Translations under genes and position numbers: made by a program | Assembly: GCA_030268105.1 (NCBI GenBank) | Contig: BSDZ01000105.1 | Span: 1 to 64,000 of the forward strand | From: Volvox africanus | Lineage: Eukaryota; Chlorophyta; Chlorophyceae; Chlamydomonadales; Volvocaceae | DNA length: 64,000 nucleotides | Direction: 5' to 3' | The notes under the pieces: generated by a model | Databases searched by the model: none | Seen by the model: the letters and a program-made list of their open reading frames with translations, nothing else | What the model was told of the DNA's origin: nothing | Part shown: positions 37,645 through 47,688 of the stretch, one piece after another | Position numbering within the stretch: position 1 is the first letter of the stretch | Layout of the letters: each line of letters begins with the position of its first letter

Positions 37645-39354
37645 CATTCTTAAATATATGAGTGTTGCTCACATTCCCTAGGTTTGCAACCGTAGGTTTG
37701 CTCAATGCTATGAGAGGTGTCCTATTTGGTCCCTGCGAGTCCATGACGTCCTTTATTGTAACATTGTATCAAGACATCCGCGTCGTGTCTATGACCCAAC
37801 CTATTCAAAATACTTACCGCCCAACCTCCCTCCCGCTTGCGCTCCCTTTCTCCGTCCTTCCCAATGTCGGCGATGATGGTCGTGCTTGTGGCGTAGGCGG
37901 TGGCAGTGGTGGTGGCGGTGCTCCCCAACCAACCTCCCTCCCTCTCCCGGTGGCGGCAATGATGGATGGTTGTGCTGGTGGCGTCATTAACAAAACGGCA
38001 TTGAGCTTGGATATGCAGTTATGCATTTCACAGCCGGAACCATGATGATTGCTGTTCTGACGGGAAAATATTCAGCTGGAGAGCAACAATGTGAGGTGAT
38101 TCATTTTAACACAAAACGCGCACACATTGACTGCAATGCAATGCACTAAGAAAAGCACATGAAAAAGATGCAAATAATTCAATAAAGCAAACAAACAAGC
38201 AGTTAACCATTTCAAGCAGTTGTTCGCACACAAATGATGATTGCTGCTGTTCTGACGGGAATATAAATTTTCAGCTGAAGTGAAATTTTGTGGGGTGATT
38301 CAAGTTCATTTAAACACAAAAAGCGCTCACATTTAGTTTTGCACCTGCAATGCAATGCAATTAGAAATCCATTCCTTATTCTTTCATGAAATAAAATTTT
38401 AAACAAATTTTTCATGAAGGAATGAAGCTTGAAGAAATGCACAAGCAGTAATACATTTTTATCTTTTAGCTGGAGAGCAACAATTTGTTAATTCACTTTC
38501 GTTTTGATATAAGAATATATCTCAATGTGAATATATGGTACTACAATGCAATGCAATAAGTAAAAAACGTTCAATAGTGGCAAATTGTTCAGAAACATAC
38601 AGGATTTAAGTGATAGCAAATGCACCAGCAGTTATACATTTGATAGCCGGAACCATAATGATTGCTGTCTGAATGAGAAGCACCAGCGTGGGGTGTTTCA
38701 AGTTCTCGTTTATAGTCAAGAAAGCGCCCACATTCAGTTCAGCAACAGCTATGCCATGCTATAAGAAAAGCACAAAATAATGGCAAAATGTTCAAAAATA
38801 AGCTTTAAGCGTTCAAGAGCCAAAAGGGTAAATTGCTTAAGCAATTTCAACATGCAGTTATGCATCTCTCAGCCGGAACCAAAATGATGACGGGAATAAA
38901 AGTATTTAGCTACAAAGAAAAAATGTGGGTGATTAAACTTCGGTAAAACACATAATGGCGCCCAGAATAAGTTCAGCAACTGCAAGGCAATATAATAAGA
39001 AAGGCACAGGCGAAATGTTCATAAAGATTTAAGCATAAAAGCAAATGCACAAGCAGTTATGCCTTTCACAGCCGGAAGCATTATGAATGCTGCTCTGACG
39101 GGAATTTAAATATTTCAGTTGGAGGGTGCTATTATGTAGGGTGCTTTAATTTCGTTTAAACAGAAGAAAGCGCAATAAGGTACTGAAATGCAATTAAATC
39201 AATTGCCCGAATCAGCGACTGCTCGTGGTGCGAGAATTGAGGAATCACTCGTGACGCGAATACTGGTCCACAAAATACGGAGCACAGCGACCGCCGCCTC
39301 TGGTCAACAACGACCATAATCGCCTGCCTACATCGGGAACTGTAACGCGCAACA
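37645..39354 (+). repeat. satellite spacer of unit 9
   Basis: Standard spacer, CGCG/TTTCATG pair. No gene is seen. Confidence 0.88.
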
Positions 39355-40508
39355 ATGGGAAAGGATAGGTTATCAGACCCATTAGGTCTGAGCAATTATG
39401 CTACGTGGTCATTCAGATTCCAATCTATGATACAAGAGAACAACCTGGATAGATGGCTGAGAGACGAACCAATGACCGACGAGGACATCGCCGCGTCAAA
39501 CAAGGTCAGAAATATCCTTGTCAAAAATGTCCAAGATCATCACTTGGCAATTATCAGAGCAGCGCCCAACGCCAAGGGAGCATGGGAGAGGCTCGCGGCT
39601 GTTTTTGCGGCAAGCAGTGACGCAAGAAAATCTCAGCTTGTTGCTGAACTGTCAGCCCTTAAAATGGCACAAAATGAAGCCCTTATCTTATATGTGGCTC
39701 GTGTCCGCAATCTATATACGGACTTGGTGGAAGTGGGACACCCCGTTACCGAACGGGAAGTTACCTACAATCTACTGGTGGGACTCCCGAAGAAATTCTC
39801 GGTCATTGTTACCACGCTGACAGTCAATGGCCAATACAATTTGGATACCGTGGGCGCTCAACTATTGGCTTTTGAGAAATGAGTCGATGCAGAGGGTGAT
39901 TCCGTTGCTTTCAGTGCAACAAGCCAAAGAGACAATTGCAGCACCGGACAATATCACAGCGAGACTAGCCGCAATCACCATGACACAATTGAACGCGACT
40001 ACGGAGGTAATTCGGTCGCATTTGCCGGCACAAGTCGGTCGCATTTGCCGGCACAAGTTGAGGAGGCACATGGAGCGCTGCCAACAACAGCCACGACGGA
40101 TGGAACCATCGCGGCAACACGTTTGATCGAGGATACAGGAATATGCCAATCATCAATCAAGGCGATGCATGGAGTTATGGAAGAGATGGCCGCAACGGAG
40201 TAAGCCAACATGAACACAGATCAGGTTATGGCTACGGCGGGACAGTGCAATGCCAACTATGCGAAAATTATGGACATACCGCGCGACAATGCCGCGCACC
40301 ACGCATGCCACAACCTCCAGGCCAAATAAGACGCAACAGACAAGATGGCAACTACAACCGCCAGGGCAACAGGAGCCACAACACTGTCAACGCCACAGCG
40401 TTATCCAGCTCAACAAGTCGACAGGAAAGTGGAGAGGGACGTTCCAATCAACCAGAGAATTCGTGGGATCCCAATACGACAAATTATGGGCCGTATTACT
40501 TGCTCTGA
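39355..40508 (+). pseudogene. satellite unit 10: gag pseudogene
   Basis: Both family lesions are present. Marks are CTCGTGTC (silent), AAGTTGAGG after the duplication, and GGCTACGG and ATACCGCG around the knuckle. The last two recur in the fragment at 43067, which links unit 10 with the DNA behind copia B. Confidence 0.9.
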
Positions 40509-41382
40509 CATTCTTAAATATATGAGTGTTGCTCACATTCCCTAGGTTTGCAACCGTAGGTTTGCTCAATGCTATGAGAGGTGTCCTATTTGGTCCCTGC
40601 GAGTCCATGACGTCCTTTATTGTAACATTGTATCAAGACATCCGCGTCGTGTCTATGACCCAACCTATTCAAAATACTTACCGCCCAACCTCCCTCCCGC
40701 TTGCGCTCCCTTTCTCCGTCCTTCCCAATGTCGGCGATGATGGTCGTGCTTGTGGCGTAGGCGGTGGCAGTGGTGGTGGCGGTGCTCCCCAACCAACCTC
40801 CCTCCCTCTCCCGGTGGCGGCAATGATGGATGGTTGTGCTGGTGGCGTCATTAACAAAACGGCATTGAGCTTGGATATGCAGTTATGCATTTCACAGCCG
40901 GAACCATGATGATTGCTGTTCTGACGGGAAAATATTCAGCTGGAGAGCAACAATGTGAGGTGATTCATTTTAACACAAAACGCGCACACATTGACTGCAA
41001 TGCAATGCACTAAGAAAAGCACATGAAAAAGATGCAAATAATTCAATAAAGCAAACAAACAAGCAGTTAACCATTTCAAGCAGTTGTTCGCACACAAATG
41101 ATGATTGCTGCTGTTCTGACGGGAATATAAATTTTCAGCTGAAGTGAAATTTTGTGGGGTGATTCAAGTTCATTTAAACACAAAAAGCGCTCACATTTAG
41201 TTTTGCACCTGCAATGCAATGCAATTAGAAATCCATTCCTTATTCTTTCATGAAATAAAATTTTAAACAAATTTTTCATGAAGGAATGAAGCTTGAAGAA
41301 ATGCACAAGCAGTAATACATTTTTATCTTTTAGCTGGAGAGCAACAATTTGTTAATTCACTTTCGTTTTGATATAAGAATAT
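40509..41382 (+). repeat. satellite spacer of unit 10, cut by copia B
   Basis: The spacer runs to ...AAGAATAT and is then replaced by the LTR of copia B at the same base where copia C enters its unit. CGCG/TTTCATG class. No gene is seen. Confidence 0.88.
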
Positions 41383-41685
41383 TGTTAAGTCTTGGACGGT
41401 GCAAACATTGGTTGCCACAACCTTGGAACTGTCCTAGAGAAGGAGCTCGGAGCTGTCCTAGAGAAGGAGCTTGGAACTGTCCTAGAGTTATGTGGAGCCA
41501 TCCGAGAGGACAACCGGGCGGAACTCTTGGAATAGCTAACAGCAGGCAATAATGGTATTTAAGGGTGCATAAACTCTGCAATAGTCACCCAACAGCTAGC
41601 AATCGTCTAGTGTCTTATACATCTGACCTCCTCTGACCTCTGTAATACCTCATAGCAGCTTTATACTTCCTTTACCTCCTTAACA
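41383..41685 (+). repeat. 5' LTR of copia B (303 bp)
   Basis: TGTTAAG to CTTAACA. It nearly matches the 5' LTR of copy C, with GAGTTATGTGG instead of GAGTTAAGTGG. A 24-bp unit repeated 2.7 times lies at 41422-41487 and a TATTTAAG box at 41556-41563. Confidence 0.92.
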
Positions 41686-41698
41686 GGTTATGAGCCCC
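41686..41698 (+). other. primer binding site of copia B, tRNA-Met anticodon type
   Basis: GGTTATGAGCCCC directly follows the LTR. Its complement GGGGCTCATAACC has the form of a methionine tRNA anticodon stem-loop with CAU, and not of a tRNA 3' end. Drosophila copia is known to use an internal initiator tRNA-Met segment with a very similar site. Confidence 0.6.
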
Positions 41699-41729
41699 GC
41701 CTGGGCGCTCTGAGAGAACCAAGAACAAC

Positions 41730-43064
41730 ATGGGCAAGGACAAGTTGGCTGAACCCCTCGATCTCAACAACTACTCTACATGGGCCTATCGGTTTGAGAA
41801 CTTGTGTGCTGAGCATAACTTGAACAGGGCGCTGTTGACTGAGCCGGTTACAGATGAAGAGGTCGCTGCATCGGAGCGAGTGAAGACTCTGCTGGTGAAG
41901 AATGTGAAGGACTGCCATCTGCCGGTCATCAAGGCATCGCCGAACGCCAAAATGGCGTGGGATGGCCTTGCTGCGATTTTTGCCGCCAACAAGCATGCCC
42001 GCAGATCTCAGCTGCGTCAGGAGTATACTAAGCTGGCGATGAAGAAGGGAGAGGCCCTGCCGGTGTACCTTGCAAGAGTGCGGGAGCTACACACAGATCT
42101 GCTGAAGGTGGGCCAGGCCACCAGTGAACAAGACATGACGTATGCAATGCTGACGGGTCTACCTCAGAAGTATGAGGTGATAGTGTCGATTTTGACGACA
42201 CAGTCTGGTGAGCTTACGCTGTCTAGTGCAACCGCACAACTGCTGGCGTTCGAAGCTAGGGTAGGGAGCATGCATGAGGCCTCTACCAGCTCGTCTGCTT
42301 TTGTCAGTGCGGGTAGGGGAAGCTCAGCCACAGGAAGTGCGCCCCGACGTGGAGGAAGCCACGTCCGCGGCGGATCACGGGAGCCACTGCAGTGCTGGAA
42401 CTGTGGAAAGCCCGGGCATCTGGAGAGGGGGTGCACTGCCCCCAGGATGGCTCAGAGGTCTGGCTCATGGAGCTCGGCGCCTAGAGGACCCGGTTATGGG
42501 TCAGGCGGCCTGGAGCGCACAAGAATGGGCGGCCATGGAGAGGCCGCGGGCGGGCCCAGCTTGGGGAGCGACCGCCGAGGTTATGGCCGGCACGACCATG
42601 TGGACGGTGCCGGCGACAGGGGCAATGCTAGCCCGAGGAACTTTGCCTTTGTGGCATCTGGGTCTGACCGCCTGAAAGGTTGGTACCTGGATTCTGGTGC
42701 ATCTCATCATCTGACATATGATGCAGATCAGATAGTGGACGTCCGCGAGCTGGCGGAGTCAGAAAAGTTTGAGATCCTGAGTGTGAACGGGGGGATCATC
42801 AGGCCCACAGCGGTAGGGACTCTGAGGCTTATCCCCGGGGTCAATATGCATGCACGGGTGACGGTGGAAGAGGTGTATCTTGTTCCTGACAGCTTTGCAA
42901 ATGTGCTGTCAGTTGCTGCCCTGGATAAGCAGGGTGGGTCAGTTTGCTTTGAGGATGGCCAAGTCACTATGCGCAAGGGTGGTGAGAAGATTCTGACGGG
43001 CCAGCGCTTGGGCGACCTGTATGCCCTATCATGTTTTTCGATGGGCCGGCGGCCACCCAATTGA
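41730..43064 (+). pseudogene. copia B gag-protease, truncated and fused to filler
   Basis: This open frame of 444 codons holds the whole gag (start MGKDKL, zinc knuckle [14 protein letters not shown] near residues 222-235) and the protease site DSGA near residue 321. It then leaves the element and ends after seven codons encoded by junction DNA. Integrase, RT and RNase H are absent. It could still make Gag and might act in trans, but that is speculative. It differs from copy C at few positions, for example Lys for Asn before HARR. Confidence 0.85.
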
Positions 43065-43066
43065 AT
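43043..43066. other. filler DNA at copia B / satellite junction
   Basis: Twenty-four GC-rich bases (starting GGGCCGGCGGCC) match neither copia C nor the satellite at this place. The last bases, TGAATCAAT across the border, also occur in copia C near 49070, so microhomology may have guided the join. Confidence 0.7.
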
Positions 43067-43603
43067 CAATCACCATGACACAATTGAACGCGACTACGGA
43101 GGTAATTCGGTCGCATTTGCCGGCACAAGTCGGTCGCATTTGCCGGCACAAGTCGAGGAGGCACATGGAGCGCTGCCAACAACAGCCACGACGGATGGAA
43201 CCATCGCGGCAACACGTTTGATCGAGGATACAGGAATATGCCAATCATCAATCAAGGCGATGCATGGAGTTATGGAAGAGATGGCCGCAACGGAGTAAGC
43301 CAACATGAACACAGATCAGGTTATGGCTACGGCGGGACAGTGCAATGCCAACTATGCGAAAATTATGGACATACCGCGCGACAATGCCGCGCACCACGCA
43401 TGCCACAACCTCCAGGCCAAATAAGACGCAACAGACAAGATGGCAACTACAACCGCCAGGGCAACAGGAGCCACAACACTGTCAACGCCACAGCGTTATC
43501 CAGCTCAACAAGTCGACAGGAAAGTGGAGAGGGACGTTCCAATCAACCAGAGAATTCGTGGGATCCCAATACGACAAATTATGGGCCGTATTACTTGCTC
43601 TGA
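43067..43603 (+). pseudogene. satellite gag, 3' half after copia B
   Basis: It resumes at CAATCACCATG and contains the 23-bp duplication, the knuckle and the terminal TGA. GGCTACGG and ATACCGCG match unit 10. AAGTCGAGG does not, so it is not a plain copy of that unit. Confidence 0.88.
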
Positions 43604-45313
43604 CATTCTTAAATATATGAGTGTTGCTCACATTCCCTAGGTTTGCAACCGTAGGTTTGCTCAATGCTATGAGAGGTGTCCTATTTGGTCCCTGCGAGTC
43701 CATGACGTCCTTTATTGTAACATTGTATCAAGACATCCGCGTCGTGTCTATGACCCAACCTATTCAAAATACTTACCGCCCAACCTCCCTCCCGCTTGCG
43801 CTCCCTTTCTCCGTCCTTCCCAATGTCGGCGATGATGGTCGTGCTTGTGGCGTAGGCGGTGGCAGTGGTGGTGGCGGTGCTCCCCAACCAACCTCCCTCC
43901 CTCTCCCGGTGGCGGCAATGATGGATGGTTGTGCTGGTGGCGTCATTAACAAAACGGCATTGAGCTTGGATATGCAGTTATGCATTTCACAGCCGGAACC
44001 ATGATGATTGCTGTTCTGACGGGAAAATATTCAGCTGGAGAGCAACAATGTGAGGTGATTCATTTTAACACAAAACGCGCACACATTGACTGCAATGCAA
44101 TGCACTAAGAAAAGCACATGAAAAAGATGCAAATAATTCAATAAAGCAAACAAACAAGCAGTTAACCATTTCAAGCAGTTGTTCGCACACAAATGATGAT
44201 TGCTGCTGTTCTGACGGGAATATAAATTTTCAGCTGAAGTGAAATTTTGTGGGGTGATTCAAGTTCATTTAAACACAAAAAGCGCTCACATTTAGTTTTG
44301 CACCTGCAATGCAATGCAATTAGAAATCCATTCCTTATTCTTTCATGAAATAAAATTTTAAACAAATTTTTCATGAAGGAATGAAGCTTGAAGAAATGCA
44401 CAAGCAGTAATACATTTTTATCTTTTAGCTGGAGAGCAACAATTTGTTAATTCACTTTCGTTTTGATATAAGAATATATCTCAATGTGAATATATGGTAC
44501 TACAATGCAATGCAATAAGTAAAAAACGTTCAATAGTGGCAAATTGTTCAGAAACATACAGGATTTAAGTGATAGCAAATGCACCAGCAGTTATACATTT
44601 GATAGCCGGAACCATAATGATTGCTGTCTGAATGAGAAGCACCAGCGTGGGGTGTTTCAAGTTCTCGTTTATAGTCAAGAAAGCGCCCACATTCAGTTCA
44701 GCAACAGCTATGCCATGCTATAAGAAAAGCACAAAATAATGGCAAAATGTTCAAAAATAAGCTTTAAGCGTTCAAGAGCCAAAAGGGTAAATTGCTTAAG
44801 CAATTTCAACATGCAGTTATGCATCTCTCAGCCGGAACCAAAATGATGACGGGAATAAAAGTATTTAGCTACAAAGAAAAAATGTGGGTGATTAAACTTC
44901 GGTAAAACACATAATGGCGCCCAGAATAAGTTCAGCAACTGCAAGGCAATATAATAAGAAAGGCACAGGCGAAATGTTCATAAAGATTTAAGCATAAAAG
45001 CAAATGCACAAGCAGTTATGCCTTTCACAGCCGGAAGCATTATGAATGCTGCTCTGACGGGAATTTAAATATTTCAGTTGGAGGGTGCTATTATGTAGGG
45101 TGCTTTAATTTCGTTTAAACAGAAGAAAGCGCAATAAGGTACTGAAATGCAATTAAATCAATTGCCCGAATCAGCGACTGCTCGTGGTGCGAGAATTGAG
45201 GAATCACTCGTGACGCGAATACTGGTCCACAAAATACGGAGCACAGCGACCGCCGCCTCTGGTCAACAACGACCATAATCGCCTGCCTACATCGGGAACT
45301 GTAACGCGCAACA
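43604..45313 (+). repeat. satellite spacer of unit 11
   Basis: Complete spacer, CGCG/TTTCATG class, six sub-repeats. No gene is seen. Confidence 0.88.
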
Positions 45314-46467
45314 ATGGGAAAGGATAGGTTATCAGACCCATTAGGTCTGAGCAATTATGCTACGTGGTCATTCAGATTCCAATCTATGATACAAGAGAAC
45401 AACCTGGATAGATGGCTGAGAGACGAACCAATGACCGACGAGGACATCGCCGCGTCAAACAAGGTCAGAAATATCCTTGTCAAAAATGTCCAAGATCATC
45501 ACTTGGCAATTATCAGAGCAGCGCCCAACGCCAAGGGAGCATGGGAGAGGCTCGCGGCTGTTTTTGCGGCAAGCAGTGACGCAAGAAAATCTCAGCTTGT
45601 TGCTGAACTGTCAGCCCTTAAAATGGCACAAAATGAAGCCCTTATCTTATATGTGGCTCGCGTCCGCAATCTATATACGGACTTGGTGGAAGTGGGACAC
45701 CCCGTTACCGAACGGGAAGTTACCTACAATCTACTGGTGGGACTCCCGAAGAAATTCTCGGTCATTGTTACCACGCTGACAGTCAATGGCCAATACAATT
45801 TGGATACCGTGGGCGCTCAACTATTGGCTTTTGAGAAATGAGTCGATGCAGAGGGTGATTCCGTTGCTTTCAGTGCAACAAGCCAAAGAGACAATTGCAG
45901 CACCGGACAATATCACAGCGAGACTAGCCGCAATCACCATGACACCATTGAACGCGACTACGGAGGTTATTCGGTCGCATTTGCCGGCACAAGTCGGTCG
46001 CATTTGCCGGCACAAGTCGAGGAGGCACATGGAGCGCTGCCAACAACAGCCACGACGGATGGAACCATCGCGGCAACACGTTTGATCGAGGATACAGGAA
46101 TATGCCAATCATCAATCAAGGCGATGCATGGAGTTATGGAAGAGATGGCCGCAACGGAGTAAGCCAACATGAACACAGATCAGGTTATGGCTATGGCGGG
46201 ACAGTGCAATGCCAACTATGCGAAAATTATGGACATACTGCGCGACAATGCCGCGCACCACGCATGCCACAACCTCCAGGCCAAATAAGACGCAACAGAC
46301 AAGATGGCAACTACAACCGCCAGGGCAACAGGAGCCACAACACTGTCAACGCCACAGCGTTATCCAGCTCAACAAGTCGACAGGAAAGTGGAGAGGGACG
46401 TTCCAATCAACCAGAGAATTCGTGGGATCCCAATACGACAAATTATGGGCCGTATTACTTGCTCTGA
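45314..46467 (+). pseudogene. satellite unit 12: gag pseudogene
   Basis: Both family lesions are present. Private change ACACCATTG for ACACAATTG (silent in the gag frame) and GGTTATTCGG at the duplication edge. Confidence 0.9.
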
Positions 46468-47341
46468 CATTCTTAAATATATGAGTGTTGCTCACATTCC
46501 CTAGGTTTGCAACCGTAGGTTTGCTCAATGCTATGAGAGGTGTCCTATTTGGTCCCTGCGAGTCCATGACGTCCTTTATTGTAACATTGTATCAAGACAT
46601 CCGCGTCGTGTCTATGACCCAACCTATTCAAAATACTTACCGCCCAACCTCCCTCCCGCTTGCACTCCCTTTCTCCGTCCTTCCCAATGTCGGCGATGAT
46701 GGTCGTGCTTGTGGCGTAGGCGGTGGCAGTGGTGGTGGCGGTGCTCCCCAACCAACCTCCCTCCCTCTCCCGGTGGCGGCAATGATGGATGGTTGTGCTG
46801 GTGGCGTCATTAACAAAACGGCATTGAGCTTGGATATGCAGTTATGCATTTCACAGCCGGAACCATGATGATTGCTGTTCTGACGGGAAAATATTCAGCT
46901 GGAGAGCAACAATGTGAGGTGATTCATTTTAACACAAAACGCGCACACATTGACTGCAATGCAATGCACTAAGAAAAGCACATGAAAAAGATGCAAATAA
47001 TTCAATAAAGCAAACAAACAAGCAGTTAACCATTTCAAGCAGTTGTTCGCACACAAATGATGATTGCTGCTGTTCTGACGGGAATATAAATTTTCAGCTG
47101 AAGTGAAATTTTGTGGGGTGATTCAAGTTCATTTAAACACAAAAAGCGCTCACATTTAGTTTTGCACCTGCAATGCAATGCAATTAGAAATCCATTCCTT
47201 ATTCTTTCATGAAATAAAATTTTAAACAAATTTTTCATGAAGGAATGAAGCTTGAAGAAATGCACAAGCAGTAATACATTTTTATCTTTTAGCTGGAGAG
47301 CAACAATTTGTTAATTCACTTTCGTTTTGATATAAGAATAT
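46468..47341 (+). repeat. satellite spacer of unit 12, left of copia C
   Basis: It ends in the target duplication AATAT (47337-47341). It has a private CTTGCACTCC; the same change recurs at 61330. CGCG/TTTCATG class. No gene is seen. Confidence 0.88.
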
Positions 47342-47644
47342 TGTTAAGTCTTGGACGGTGCAAACATTGGTTGCCACAACCTTGGAACTGTCCTAGAGAA
47401 GGAGCTCGGAGCTGTCCTAGAGAAGGAGCTTGGAACTGTCCTAGAGTTAAGTGGAGCCATCCGAGAGGACAACCGGGCGGAACTCTTGGAATAGCTAACA
47501 GCAGGCAATAATGGTATTTAAGGGTGCATAAACTCTGCAATAGTCACCCAACAGCTAGCAATCGTCTAGTGTCTTATACATCTGACCTCCTCTGACCTCT
47601 GTAATACCTCATAGCAGCTTTATACTTCCTTTACCTCCTTAACA
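47342..47644 (+). repeat. 5' LTR of copia C
   Basis: TGTTAAG to CTTAACA, 303 bp. A 24-bp unit (consensus CTTGGAACTGTCCTAGAGAA plus GGAG) repeats 2.7 times at 47381-47446. Conserved R/U5 sequence shared with LTR A begins at about 47514. Confidence 0.93.
47515..47522 (+). promoter_or_regulatory. TATA-like box in copia C LTR
   Basis: TATTTAAG lies at the U3/R border, 68 bp after the tandem 24-bp repeats. The same box is in all copia LTRs of the window. Confidence 0.4.
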
Positions 47645-47657
47645 GGTTATGAGCCCC
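47645..47657 (+). other. primer binding site of copia C
   Basis: GGTTATGAGCCCC abuts the LTR, identical to copies B and D, and is complementary to a CAU anticodon stem-loop. Confidence 0.6.
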
Positions 47658-47688
47658 GCCTGGGCGCTCTGAGAGAACCAAGAACAAC

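Larger units (their letters stand above)
41383..43042 (+). mobile_element. copia copy B, 5' fragment
   Basis: It has a 5' LTR, primer site, gag and protease, then breaks off 1,660 bp into the element at TTTTTCGAT. The left flank ends in AATAT, as for copia C. There is no 3' LTR; the DNA continues through about 24 bp of filler into satellite gag. About 1.46 kb of satellite (spacer end plus gag 5' half) is missing at this point. Confidence 0.92.

Noticed and set aside
41730..43064. Intact host-like gene of 444 codons
   Set aside because: It is the 5' part of copia gag-pol fused to junction DNA; the last seven codons are not from any gene.
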